64,000 nucleotides of DNA from Streptomyces sp. NRRL S-87. GTDB taxonomy: Bacteria > Actinomycetota > Actinomycetes > Streptomycetales > Streptomycetaceae. This document shows positions 26,876-34,417 of the stretch, one piece after another (position 1 is the first letter of the stretch; each line of letters begins with the position of its first letter). The DNA is taken from the NCBI RefSeq assembly GCF_000719335.1, contig NZ_JOGB01000017.1:1-64000 (forward strand). Reading direction: 5' to 3'. The notes beneath the pieces are model-generated. The model made no database searches. It was not told the DNA's origin and saw only the letters and a program-made list of their open reading frames with translations. The position numbers were made by a program, and so were the translations under genes.

Positions 26876-27262
26876 ATGAAGGGCTTCGGGAAGTACTGGG
26901 GATGGGCTGTCTTCGCAGTCCTGTTGGCTGGTTGGCTCACGTCCGACTTCGGCCCAGGCCTGCTGTTGGCGTTATCCGGTGTGTGCACGGTCTACTTTTT
27001 CTTTCTCGCTCCGGCCTGGTGTGGGGCGCTTGGGCGAGACGGCGCGTGCAGAAACAACAGCAAGGGCGCCATGATGGGCTGCCACATTCGGCAGCACAAG
27101 TGGCAGAAACTCCAGGGCGTTGTAGTTAGAAAGCGATGGCGTGATCTGCGGCGTGAGCTCTTCCCGAACGCCACTACAGCTCTGACGACCCTGGGCGGAA
27201 TACTTGGGCTACTGTCGGCCGTAGCAGCCTCGCTTCAGCCCATCTTCGGTGGCGGCTGGTAG
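26876..27262 (+). CDS. small conserved membrane protein with Cys-rich central segment
   Basis: About 128 residues from ATG 26876 (GTG 26870 in frame just upstream). Two N-terminal hydrophobic segments (GWAVFAVLLAGWLTSDFGPGLLLALSGVCTVYFFFLAP) precede the conserved WCGALGRDGACRNNSKGAMMGCHIRQHKWQKLQ, which has three spaced Cys plus His and could bind metal. A C-terminal hydrophobic stretch (TLGGILGLLSAVAASLQPIF) follows. I recognise it as a recurrent Streptomyces accessory family of unknown function, often on plasmids and islands. Confidence 0.72.
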   Translation: MKGFGKYWGWAVFAVLLAGWLTSDFGPGLLLALSGVCTVYFFFLAPAWCGALGRDGACRNNSKGAMMGCHIRQHKWQKLQGVVVRKRWRDLRRELFPNATTALTTLGGILGLLSAVAASLQPIFGGGW

Positions 27263-27381
27263 AAGGCCTGTGCCTCCACGCACTATTCGCGGACGGCGAG
27301 CCGTCCATGAAGACCCAGATGGCCTCCGACTAGCAGAAACGCGTGAGACACACGGGGCCTGCGGAGCCGCGTGCCGAACAA

Positions 27382-27413
27382 CCGAAGGCCCCCGTGCAAC
27401 TGAGGGCCTTCGG
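27382..27413. terminator. bidirectional terminator
   Basis: CCGAAGGCCC (27382-27391) pairs with GGGCCTTCGG (27404-27413) between convergent genes ending at 27262 (+) and 27431 (-). Confidence 0.8.
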
Positions 27414-27430
27414 CATGGGTGCGCGATCTG

Positions 27431-27778
27431 TCAGCTTGGTGGCGGCTCCGATGGGCCAACGCCCTCTGCCCAAGACGGGCAGGGCGGTAGGTCTGGAGGC
27501 GGCAAGCGGTGGCCGCGGCTGTGGGCGACCGTGAGGGTCTTGGACAGGGAGTGCGCCAAGCCCGTCGCCAGGAGGCGGAGTTCCTCGAGGTCTGCCTCCT
27601 CGTCGGCCAGGACCTCCGAGGCGTACTCCGTGAGTTTGGCCGCGACGCCCAGCTCCACCGACTCGATGGCGTCCGCCAGGCGGGAGAGGCGGCTGCTGGC
27701 GTTGTCGGCGCTCAGATAGCAGGGCTTGTCGTCGGGGCCCGACCACGGCAGGAGCCGAAGATCCTCGTGCGCTGTCAT
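27431..27778 (-). CDS. conserved hypothetical protein next to GntR regulator remnant
   Basis: 115 residues, ATG 27778. Sequence pattern: EDLRLLPWSGPDDKPCYLSADNASSRLSRLADAIESVELGVAAKLTEYASEVL, then a helical part ELRLLATGLAHSLSKTLTVAHSRG and a Pro-rich tail. This is a frequent Streptomyces partner gene of GntR/UTRA regulators, transcribed divergently from them. Here the divergent regulator is broken. The function is unknown. Confidence 0.78.
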   Translation of the reverse strand: MTAHEDLRLLPWSGPDDKPCYLSADNASSRLSRLADAIESVELGVAAKLTEYASEVLADEEADLEELRLLATGLAHSLSKTLTVAHSRGHRLPPPDLPPCPSWAEGVGPSEPPPS

Positions 27779-27802
27779 TTCGGGGCGCTCCTTTCGCTCG
27801 TG

Positions 27803-28352
27803 GTGGCCGAGCCCCGGCGGCGCGTGCGAGTGGTCCGTTCCTCAGCGCGCGAGCATCGCGAGGAGTCGCCGTTTCGTGCAGACATGCTGGCGGCAGGGAA
27901 GCGGGGCGGCTGGGAGAGCCGGACCGAGGCCAAGGTGCCGGCACCGGCCGAGATCGCGGCACGGCTCGGCATCGGCGAGGGCGAGCTGTGCGTCCGCACC
28001 GCGTACGAGTTTCTCGCCGACGGCAGGCCCGTCCAGTTGTCCACGAGCTGGGAGCCGTATGACCTGACGGCCGGGACGCTCGTTGTCCTGCCGGAGGGCG
28101 GGCCCCACGCGGGGATCGGCGTCGTGAACCGCATGGCCGAGATCGGGATCGTCGTCAGCCACGCCGTGGAGCAGCCGGAGCCCCGGCAGGCGACCGCAGA
28201 GGAGGTGTGACTCCTCGGGATCCAGAAGGCCTCGCTTCCCTCATATCCGACGGACGTACTACAGCGATGAGGGCCGGCCCGTGGAGACGGCGGACATCAT
28301 TGTGCCCGCCGCCCTTTGCGAGATCGTTTACGAGGTTCCGATCAGTCGGTAG
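27803..28352 (+). pseudogene. GntR-family regulator remnant (UTRA domain only)
   Basis: Translation gives a recognisable UTRA effector domain: SPFRADMLAAGKRGGWES..., IAARLGIGEGELCVRTAYEFLADGRPVQLSTSWEPYDLTAGTLVVLPEGG. A TGA (28208-28210) then replaces a sense codon where relatives read EEATLLGIQKA. A two-base deletion near 28236 shifts the frame, after which HIRRTYYSDEGRPVETADIIVPAALCEIVYEVPISR continues to the TAG at 28350-28352. The N-terminal DNA-binding domain is absent, its place being taken by the divergent gene's start region. It has three independent lesions, so no functional repressor is made. Confidence 0.85.
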
Positions 28353-28764
28353 CCGGGAGGCCCCTACTGCGCGCCTTCTCGTGGGCAGCGAACTCGTCCG
28401 AGGTACCGACGAACGCTGGGCCGCACTGCGGTGGCAGGCGGTCGATGACCATGGCTACTGCGGCCACGGCGCTGTCCGTCTCCGCGATCCGCGGGCTGCT
28501 TCGGTGCGGCCCCTCGACGTAGTACCGGCCGTCGCCCGTCGTGCCGATGTAGGGGAGGTCCCAGGTCCACCGCTTCTCCGTGCAGCGGCTGAAGTGCAGC
28601 TCCCACATCCCTGTCCAGGGGTAGAGCTGACGGAGCAGCGGCTCTCCGCGTGCCACCCGGACCAGCTCGGCGAAGCGTCCCGCAACGAGTGATTCCCCCT
28701 CCCGGGTCCGTCCCTCGGCGACGGTGAACATCTCCTGCCAGGCGGCCTCGACTACGTGGGTCAT
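28342..28764 (-). CDS. DUF6193 family protein
   Basis: 140 residues from ATG 28764 (MTHVVEAAWQEMFTVAEG). Conserved stretch: PLLRQLYPWTGMWELHFSRCTEKRWTWDLPYIGTTGDGRYYVEGP...AVAMVIDRLPPQCGPAFVGTSDEF. A -10-like AATAAT (complement of 28771-28776) ends 6 nt before the start, so it is probably leaderless. Members of this family occur beside natural-product and accessory loci, and the biochemical role is unknown. The 3' end overlaps the GntR remnant by 11 bp in convergent orientation. Confidence 0.75.
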   Translation of the reverse strand: MTHVVEAAWQEMFTVAEGRTREGESLVAGRFAELVRVARGEPLLRQLYPWTGMWELHFSRCTEKRWTWDLPYIGTTGDGRYYVEGPHRSSPRIAETDSAVAAVAMVIDRLPPQCGPAFVGTSDEFAAHEKARSRGLPATD

Positions 28765-28820
28765 GCGGTGATTATTCAGGTCCGACGGCGCCCCAACAAC
28801 GTGCCGGGAGGTGCGCTCAC

Positions 28821-28840
28821 TGACAACCAAATCTGACAAC
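28821..28840. promoter_or_regulatory. right TGACAAC repeat pair
   Basis: TGACAAC at 28821-28827 and 28834-28840, again 13 bp apart, 90 bp before the right att. The surrounding 20 bp also resemble the left pair, so this may be an integrase arm site or a relic of a second integrase gene end. Confidence 0.5.
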
Positions 28841-28928
28841 AACGAGGGTGGACGCGGGCGGTTGCCAGCGTGTCCTGCAGAGCCTTCGCCTCGCAGGTCA
28901 GGGCCCCTGCGCCGCCCCTCCGGGCGAG

Positions 28929-28974
28929 CTTACAAAGCGGATGTCGGCGGTTCGAAGCCGTCCGCGCCCACCAG
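28929..28974. repeat. right att site: second copy of the tRNA-Val 3' half
   Basis: 46 bp from CTTACAAAG through CCACCAG, identical to 23683-23728 except for A to G at two positions. The 5' half of a tRNA is missing, so it is not a tRNA gene. A copy of the tRNA terminator hairpin follows (28977-28991 with 28998-29012). The stretch 29013-29194 has no gene. Confidence 0.9.
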
Positions 28975-28976
28975 TG

Positions 28977-29012
28977 CAAAGGCCCCCAGCCGATCACGGC
29001 TGGGGGCCTTTG
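28977..29012 (+). terminator. copied tRNA terminator at the right att
   Basis: 15-bp perfect stem with gatcac loop, near-identical to the hairpin after the intact tRNA but with fully paired CCCCCAGCC/GGCTGGGGG arms. Confidence 0.8.
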
Positions 29013-29194
29013 GCACTGTCGTATAGGGCTGGCGAAGCCGAGGTCGGGGAGGGTGGGGGTGGGTCCGGACGGGCCGGTAGGGCGGGTGTCGGCGGGGCGG
29101 ATCCACTGCGGGCCTTCCCGTCTCCGAGCCCGAAGACGCGGGATCGGGTCCGAACGGTGATGTGCGCGGCGGTCCGGTCGGCGCCCGGCGGGCG

Positions 29195-29200
29195 CATACT
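29195..29200 (+). promoter_or_regulatory. -10 element of a leaderless gene
   Basis: CATACT ends 7 nt before the ATG of the next gene, and no SD is present between them. Confidence 0.5.
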
Positions 29201-29207
29201 GGGCTCA

Positions 29208-29429
29208 ATGACAAAGCCAGCTGCACCGAAGCGTCATCTGCCGAGCAGCCCCTTCAAAGTCCCGACCGCACCACCCCCCAAGCACTTCGTGGTGGGTGAC
29301 CAGGTCACACACGATGTGTACGGACTCGGCCGAGTGATCGGCGTCGAGGACGGAATCGCGACGCTCGTCGATTTCGGCTCGGCACGAGAACGGATCCTGA
29401 GCCCGTACGCCAAGATGATCAAGCTCTAG
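29208..29429 (+). CDS. small conserved CarD/KOW-like protein
   Basis: 73 residues, ATG 29208: MTKPAAPKRHLPSSPFKV, then KHFVVGDQVTHDVYGLGRVIGVEDGIATLVDFGSARERILSPYAKMIKL. The second half has the strand pattern of a Tudor/SH3-like barrel, as in the N-terminal domains of CarD and TRCF (VGDxVxHxxYGxGxVxxVE). That domain binds RNA polymerase beta in CarD. It is highly conserved in Streptomyces. A role in transcription is an inference from the fold. It lies between the second and third tRNA 3' copies. Confidence 0.82.
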   Translation: MTKPAAPKRHLPSSPFKVPTAPPPKHFVVGDQVTHDVYGLGRVIGVEDGIATLVDFGSARERILSPYAKMIKL

Positions 29430-29481
29430 CACCGTTGTCCCGGACCGCTCGTCGCCAGCCCCGATGGGGGCGGGCAACGCA

Positions 29482-29516
29482 ACAGTCGGCACGTCCACAC
29501 CGTCCGCACCCACCAG
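29482..29516. repeat. third, decayed copy of the tRNA-Val 3' end
   Basis: accgtccgcacccaccag (29499-29516) matches the tRNA 3' end with one change, and the preceding gtcggc and T-arm positions match in part. The terminator hairpin is present again at 29518-29555. Confidence 0.75.
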
Positions 29517-29517
29517 T

Positions 29518-29555
29518 GCGAAGGCCCCCAGCCGAGATCGGCTGGGGGCCTTCGC
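29518..29555 (+). terminator. third copy of the tRNA terminator hairpin
   Basis: 16-bp stem 29518-29533 with 29540-29555, same arms as at 28977-29012. It also serves the small CarD-like gene. Confidence 0.8.
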
Positions 29556-29653
29556 CATCCGCTTTCGACATCAAGAGGAGCGGAGCCGACGAGCGGGCAC
29601 GTCGCTCTGCACGGCGGGTGCGGGGCGGCGGCCCGCGGCCGGCCCGACCGAGG

Positions 29654-30133
29654 TCAGGGCTCCGTCCCGAGGGTGTGTAGGGCGCCCCGGCCACCTGTGG
29701 CGTGCTCGCGCACCGCGATCCGCGCCAGCTTCGTGAGCATCATGCCGTTGCGGACCGCGACGACGTAGTCCACGGGCAGGCCGTGCATCCGCGTGCCGGG
29801 GCCCCGGAGGGGGTGCCAGTCGAGGGTGAACAGGGTGTTGGCGCCCCACGGGGTCAGCTTCATGGCGATGCGAGCTGCGCCGAAAGGTCCTGCCTTCGCT
29901 TCCAGTTGGAGGCGGTGGGGCGGTTCGGAGATGCGGACGACGCAGGTGTCGTCGAGGGTGAGGGGGCCGGCACCGACGCGCACCCTCAACCGAGCGCCGA
30001 CCTCTGGCCAGTGCGGGTCCACGGCGAGGACCTGCTGGGTCCCGGTCACCCACTCTCCGTAGCGGTGGCCGTCGGACAGCAGGTGCCAGACTTCGGACGG
30101 CGGGCTAAGGATCAAGCGGCGGTTCCGGGCCAT
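29654..30133 (-). CDS. SRPBCC (START/Bet v1-like) family protein
   Basis: 159 residues from ATG 30133, with GAGGAG seven bases upstream; an ATG at 30160 is in frame. It shows the typical polyketide-cyclase/SRPBCC pattern: PPSEVWHLLSDGHRYGEWVTGTQQVLAVDPHWPEVGARLRVRVGAGP, then strands and a long C-terminal helix AVRNGMMLTKLARIAVREH. The hydrophobic cavity fold binds lipids or aromatic molecules; the ligand is unknown. It is divergent from the kinase gene, and the 399-bp gap between them shows only a small GGGGCG-TGG-CGCCCC hairpin near 30474. Confidence 0.82.
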   Translation of the reverse strand: MARNRRLILSPPSEVWHLLSDGHRYGEWVTGTQQVLAVDPHWPEVGARLRVRVGAGPLTLDDTCVVRISEPPHRLQLEAKAGPFGAARIAMKLTPWGANTLFTLDWHPLRGPGTRMHGLPVDYVVAVRNGMMLTKLARIAVREHATGGRGALHTLGTEP

Positions 30134-30532
30134 GGTCACGCTCCTCGTCTCCAGCGTCATGGCGAGCGCGCCGGTTGGACAGTCCGAGCCGTCCAGACGG
30201 GTGAGGTTCCGGCAAGCGTCTCGTCTTCGGGGGGAGAGAGGGGCGGGGCACGGACGTAGGGCGAGCCCCCGAGGTGAGGTCGTCATCGAGGCTCATCGGG
30301 GGCGCCGGGCCGTCGGGGAACCCGGCGGCGAGGGCGGCGACGAGCGGCGGCTCCTCGGTGGGGGGACGAGCGTTCGCCCGGCTGGGCGGCGTTACCAGTG
30401 CACGGCCCTGAGCTGCTGAAACGATGCCGTCGATGCTCTGCGTGCGCTCTTGCGCACGTTCCGTTCCCGGGAGGGGCGTGGCGCCCCCATACTTCCCTTC
30501 GGGTGACCGACTCGCGGGCGAGGGGGCTGTGC

Positions 30533-32365
30533 ATGCACCGGCAGGGGGACACGGTGGACGGGCGCTACCGGCTGGAGAAACCGCTCGGCGCCGGCGGGAT
30601 GGGCGAAGTCTGGAAGGCGACGGACCTCAAGCTCGGGCGGAAGATCGCCATCAAGCTGCTCATCATGCCCCGGGACGCCGACGACATCGACCCTGCGGTG
30701 AAGCGGTTGGGCAAGGAGGCGCGCGCCCTCGCCCTCGTGGGCCACGAACACGCCGTCACCGTGCACGACTGCGGCGGCGGGGCCGGGGTCTTCTACATCA
30801 CGATGGAACTGCTGCGCGGGGAGACCCTCCAGACGGTGCTGGAGAAGGCACGCAGCGAACTGGCAGAGGGAAAACCGCTCGACGCGTCCCTCCCGGCGCT
30901 GAGCGACGTCGTCGCCTGGGCCGATCAGATCTGCGACGTGCTGGAGAGCGCGCACGCGAACGACATCGTGCACCGCGACATCAAACCGTCCAACGTGATG
31001 GTCACGCAGCGCGGTGCCGTACGGGTGCTGGACTTCGGCATCGCGAAGCTGCTGGAGGAGAGCGGCCAGACCAGGCCGGGAACGGTCCTCGGCACACCGG
31101 CGTACATGTCCCCGGAGCAGTTCCGTGGAGCCGCGGGCCGGCAGTCCGACCTCTACTCGCTCGGGTGCCTCATGTACGCCCTGGTGACCGGCTGGCCCCC
31201 GGAACGCGGAGACGGCGTGGGGGTACCCGAGCCGGGACGCCTGCGCCCCGGGCTGCCCGCCGCGCTCGACCACCTGATCGTCCGCCTGCTGGAGACGGAT
31301 CCCGCGGAACGGCCGCGGGGCGCGGGAGAGGTGCGGCGGATCCTGGAGGCGGTACTGGTCCAGCCGGGGGCCGGCCCGGCCACACCGGTTCCCCTGCAGG
31401 TGCCGGTGCAGGGCCCGCTACCGACGTCGGTGCCAGCGCCGGGGCCGCCGGTGCCAGCGCCGGTGCCGGTGCCGGTGCCAGCGCCGGTGTTGCCCGGTGA
31501 TCGCGGGCCCGCGCCGGTGGAGCCGCTGTACGAAGCCGAGTTCGAGCTGGTGGAACCGTACGACCCCGAGTTCGAGCCGCCGGACGAGGACGGGGAGCCG
31601 AAGGAGTCGGGGTGGTGGGAGGCCCTCTACGCGCCGCAGCCGGAACCTGAGCCGCGACCACAGCCCCAGCGGCAGCCGCAGCCCCAGCCGGCGCACGTCG
31701 CCCGACGCCCCCCACGCCGCGACCTCCCCGCTCCCCGACCCGTCACGACCCCGGCCACCGCGATCGAGCGGCGGGAGCCGGTCCGTCACGAAGGCCTCGA
31801 GGCGGTCACCACCGTGCTCCTCACCTGGGGGAGCACCTTCGGGCTGGTCCGGAGCACGACGGAGCTGGGCTTCGTCCTCTCGGCACTGTGCGGGGCGACC
31901 GCCGCGGGACTCGCCATAGGGGTCCTCATCGTCGTCGACGAGTTCGAGCTCTACGCGCACGGCTTCCGGGGCGGGTACTCCGCCAGGCACACCAAGGGCG
32001 AGGACCTGGCGGCCGGGGCTGCGGTCACCGCCTCGTTCATCGTCCTGGGCGGCTGCATCTGGCTGATGGTCTCCCAGGCCGACATCCCGTGGTGGGCCGA
32101 CCTGCTCGCCGGCGCCGGCGAAGCGCTGGGCCTGATCGCAATCGCCTCCGCCGCCTTCTTCTCCATGCTCGAGGACGGGAGCTTCAGGAACCCGGGCCAG
32201 GTCCTCTTCAACGGCACCATGCTCGGCGGGATCGCGTTCGGGCTCTTCCTCGCGGTACTGGACATGGCCTGGTGGACGTCGATGATCGCCGCGGTGGGCG
32301 TCTGGGCGGCCATGTCGTTCGTGAGTGCGCTGCTCGATGCGGCACTCGCCATGCGCAGGGCTTAG
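30533..32365 (+). CDS. membrane serine/threonine protein kinase (PknB-like, C-terminal helices)
   Basis: 610 residues, ATG 30533 after GAGGGGG. The kinase domain is about 12-275: Gly-loop [10 protein letters not shown] (18-27), catalytic Lys41 in [37 protein letters not shown]. Next come a PVPAPVPVP linker, an acidic segment ([26 protein letters not shown]) and a Gln/Pro-rich basic stretch. The last 190 residues hold four or five hydrophobic helices without a PASTA or other sensor domain. It should phosphorylate Ser/Thr targets in the cytoplasm while tethered by a multi-helix membrane domain, which is less common than the single-helix PknB plan. Confidence 0.88.
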   Translation: MHRQGDTVDGRYRLEKPLGAGGMGEVWKATDLKLGRKIAIKLLIMPRDADDIDPAVKRLGKEARALALVGHEHAVTVHDCGGGAGVFYITMELLRGETLQTVLEKARSELAEGKPLDASLPALSDVVAWADQICDVLESAHANDIVHRDIKPSNVMVTQRGAVRVLDFGIAKLLEESGQTRPGTVLGTPAYMSPEQFRGAAGRQSDLYSLGCLMYALVTGWPPERGDGVGVPEPGRLRPGLPAALDHLIVRLLETDPAERPRGAGEVRRILEAVLVQPGAGPATPVPLQVPVQGPLPTSVPAPGPPVPAPVPVPVPAPVLPGDRGPAPVEPLYEAEFELVEPYDPEFEPPDEDGEPKESGWWEALYAPQPEPEPRPQPQRQPQPQPAHVARRPPRRDLPAPRPVTTPATAIERREPVRHEGLEAVTTVLLTWGSTFGLVRSTTELGFVLSALCGATAAGLAIGVLIVVDEFELYAHGFRGGYSARHTKGEDLAAGAAVTASFIVLGGCIWLMVSQADIPWWADLLAGAGEALGLIAIASAAFFSMLEDGSFRNPGQVLFNGTMLGGIAFGLFLAVLDMAWWTSMIAAVGVWAAMSFVSALLDAALAMRRA

Positions 32366-32397
32366 ACCGGGGCGGGTCGGGTGGATAGCCTGGGGGC

Positions 32398-32601
32398 ATG
32401 CCTCGTTACGAATTCCGCTGCCGTGCCTGTGGTGACTCCTTTGAGGTGAGTCGGCCCATGGCCCAGTCCTCCGACCCCGCCGTGTGTCCCCAGGGCCACG
32501 AGGACACCGTCAAGCTGCTGTCCGCCGTCGCAGTGGGCGGGTCCGCCGCCGCTCCCGCGCCGTCGGGCGGGGGGTGCTGCGGAGGCGGCGGCTGCGGTTG
32601 A
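32398..32601 (+). CDS. FmdB-family zinc ribbon protein
   Basis: 67 residues, ATG 32398. The family signature is MPRYEFRCRACGDSFEVSRPM ... DPAVCPQGHEDTVKLLS, where CxxC and C...H supply a zinc-ribbon knuckle. The C-terminus is Gly/Cys-rich (GGGCCGGGGCG). A -10-like TAGCCT (32386-32391) ends 6 nt before the ATG and no SD is seen, so it is probably leaderless. It is a putative regulatory protein of unknown target. The TGA lies within the first unit of a 14-bp tandem repeat. Confidence 0.85.
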   Translation: MPRYEFRCRACGDSFEVSRPMAQSSDPAVCPQGHEDTVKLLSAVAVGGSAAAPAPSGGGCCGGGGCG

Positions 32602-32681
32602 TCCACGGCTGTTGATCCACGGCTGTTGATCCACGGCTGTTGATCCACGGCTGCTTATCCCCGGCTGCTGATCCACGGCTG
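32598..32681. repeat. six 14-bp tandem repeats spanning a stop codon
   Basis: Units ttgatccacggctg start at 32598, 32612, 32626 and 32640 (identical), then variants at 32654 and 32668. The FmdB stop codon (32599-32601) is in unit one. A related ggatccccggg duplication follows to 32730. Confidence 0.95.
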
Positions 32682-32748
32682 CTGATCACCGCGGCCGGAT
32701 CCCCGGGCCCGGATCCCCGGGGGTCGGCCGCCCGCCGCGGCGGCGGTG

Positions 32749-33408
32749 TCAGCGTTTGCGGGAGAGGGTCAGGCCGTCCGAGATGACGGTCAGGACGCTG
32801 TCCATGCGCGCGTCCCCCGCCACGTGGTCGTTGAACCTGCGGATGCCCGCCACCGCGCCCGTCGCGTCCGGGTCCACCACGCGCCCGTGGAAGAGCGTGT
32901 TGTCCGTGACGATCAGGCCGCCCGCCCTGATCCGGGGCACCAGCTCCTCCCAGTACGCGACGTAGTTCTCCTTGTCCGCGTCCAGGTACGCCAGGTCGAT
33001 GTGCGGCTCGTCCGACATCGCCCGCAGCGTGTCGAGCGCGGGCGCGAGCCGCAGCTCGATGCGGTCCGCGACCCCGGCGGCCTCCCAGGCCTCCCGGGCG
33101 ACCGCCGTCCACTCCTCCGAGACGTCGCAGGCGATCAGCCGCCCGTCCGGGGGCAGCGCCTGCGCCATCGCCAGGGAGGAGAAGCCCGTGAACGTCCCGA
33201 CCTCCACGATGTGCCGGGCCCCCACCATCCGGACCAGCCACGCCAGCAGCGGTCCCTGCTCCTCTGCCGACTGCATGCCGGCGGAGTCGGGGTAGCGGGC
33301 GTACGTGGTCGTGACGACCCCCCGCTGCACCGGGTCCAGCGGGGGGTTGTGGGCGAGCATGTACGCGTACAGCTCGTCCGTCATGCGGGTCGTGTTCCCC
33401 TTGCTCAT
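32749..33408 (-). CDS. class I SAM-dependent O-methyltransferase
   Basis: 219 residues, ATG 33408. CCoAOMT/COMT-like family: SAEEQGPLLAWLVRMVGARHIVEVGTFTGFSSLAMAQALPPDGRLIACDVSEEWTAVAREAW (SAM-binding motif I), then DLAYLDADKENYVAYWEELVPRIRAGGLIVTDNTLFHGRVVDP with the metal-binding Asp/Asn set. It would methylate a catechol-like or other hydroxyl with Mg2+. Its start lies 4 nt after the HAD phosphatase stop and no strong SD is visible. It therefore seems cotranscribed and translationally coupled to the ter-linked operon. Confidence 0.9.
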   Translation of the reverse strand: MSKGNTTRMTDELYAYMLAHNPPLDPVQRGVVTTTYARYPDSAGMQSAEEQGPLLAWLVRMVGARHIVEVGTFTGFSSLAMAQALPPDGRLIACDVSEEWTAVAREAWEAAGVADRIELRLAPALDTLRAMSDEPHIDLAYLDADKENYVAYWEELVPRIRAGGLIVTDNTLFHGRVVDPDATGAVAGIRRFNDHVAGDARMDSVLTVISDGLTLSRKR

Positions 33409-33412
33409 ACGG

Positions 33413-34417
33413 TCAGTCTGCCCGAATCGGCCGTCCGCGACGGGCGAACTGCCGGACGATCTCCTCCCCCGCCAGCACCCCGGCCACCCCCAGCGCCGTC
33501 ACCCCGGGGGCGGTCCAGGCCGCGTCCGCCAGTTCGCCGTGCCCCGGCCGCCAGGCCCGGTCCGCAGCCAGCAGCAGGTCGGCGTCGAGGAGCGAGTCGC
33601 CGGCCGCGAGGGTCGTGGCGGCACCCGTACGCCGGGCCACCTCGCGCATCGCCGCGCTCTTGGTCAGCGGCCGCGGTACGGCGTACACCTTGCGGCCCTG
33701 CAGCGACACCGTCCAGCCGCGCGCCTCGGCCCACTCCGCGAGCGCCTTGAGCCAGTCCTCGGGCAGCAGCGCCCGCTCGACCACGAGGTACGCGAAGAGG
33801 TCCTCGGCCACCCGCTCCTTGCGCAGCCACGCCGGGTCGGCGGTGGCGAGCAGGTGCGCGCGTACGTCCTCCAGCGGCGCGCACTCGGCTTCGAGCCGGC
33901 GCGCGACCAGGCGCCGCCAGTCGCGGTCGGCTTCGCCGTCGACGAGCAGCTGGCCGCCGTTGGCGCAGATGGCGTAACGGGCCGGGGGTCCGGGGAAGCG
34001 GATGCGCTGGTACTGCTTGCGGGTGCGGGTGGTGGTCGGGACGAAGACCACCTCCGGGTCCGCGGCCAGCTCGGCGAGCAGGGCCGCGGCCGTCTCGGTC
34101 ATGAAGGAGAGCGGCTTGCTCTCGTGCACCTCGACGCAGAGGAGGCGGGGCGCCCGCGGGTCGGGCATCGTCAGGCCGAGGGCGGCGGCGGAGTAGATGA
34201 GGGTGCGGTCGAGGTCGCTCGCGATGAGGACCGGGCCGGAGGCCGGGGCGGGGGCCGGGGCGGGGGCCGCGGTGGGGGTGGGAGTGGGGCTCGGACTCGG
34301 GTTCGGGCTCGGGTTCGAGCTCACGTGGGAGATGGGTGCCCCTTCGGGTGCGGGTGCCGATTCGGGTACGGGCGCAGGTGCCCTGCCGGGCGCCGGTGCC
34401 GTGCCGGGCGTGGTCAC
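33413..34417 (-). CDS. ter-cluster HAD-family phosphatase
   Basis: 334 residues, ATG 34417, overlapping the StiP stop by 4 bp (ATGA), so translation is coupled. The first 60 residues are a Pro/Ala/Ser linker (PAPVPESAPAPEG, NPSPNPSPSPTPTP). The HAD core has motif I IASDLDRTLIYS, motif II VFVPTTTRTRKQYQRI, ANGGQLLVDG, motif III Lys in PRPLTKSAAM, and motif IV LAAGDSLLDADLL. It resembles the sucrose-phosphate-phosphatase/Cof-like branch found with Ter proteins. In the proposed Ter pathway it would dephosphorylate a nucleoside-like intermediate. Confidence 0.82.
   Translation of the reverse strand: MTTPGTAPAPGRAPAPVPESAPAPEGAPISHVSSNPSPNPSPSPTPTPTAAPAPAPAPASGPVLIASDLDRTLIYSAAALGLTMPDPRAPRLLCVEVHESKPLSFMTETAAALLAELAADPEVVFVPTTTRTRKQYQRIRFPGPPARYAICANGGQLLVDGEADRDWRRLVARRLEAECAPLEDVRAHLLATADPAWLRKERVAEDLFAYLVVERALLPEDWLKALAEWAEARGWTVSLQGRKVYAVPRPLTKSAAMREVARRTGAATTLAAGDSLLDADLLLAADRAWRPGHGELADAAWTAPGVTALGVAGVLAGEEIVRQFARRGRPIRAD

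Larger units (their letters stand above)
23683..28974. mobile_element. degraded integrative island at tRNA-Val
   Basis: The island lies between the tRNA anticodon region (left att, about 23683-23728) and a second copy of the tRNA 3' half (28929-28974, two mismatches plus the terminator). Next to the left att is the C-terminal end of a tyrosine integrase. Contents are an OLD-like nuclease gene of clearly lower GC, a small membrane protein, a DUF-like gene beside a broken GntR regulator, and a DUF6193 gene. No replication, transfer or excisionase genes remain, so it is probably not mobile on its own. Confidence 0.75.

Noticed and set aside
27509..28210. Intact GntR regulator reading through from 27509
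   Set aside because: The first 98 codons are antisense to the divergent gene; the regulator lacks its HTH and is interrupted by TGA and a frameshift.
28929..28974. Second tRNA-Val gene
   Set aside because: Only the 3' half is present; acceptor 5' strand and D-arm are missing, so it is an att duplicate.
32598..32690. CRISPR array
   Set aside because: Units are 14 bp and directly adjacent with no spacers, and no cas genes are nearby.
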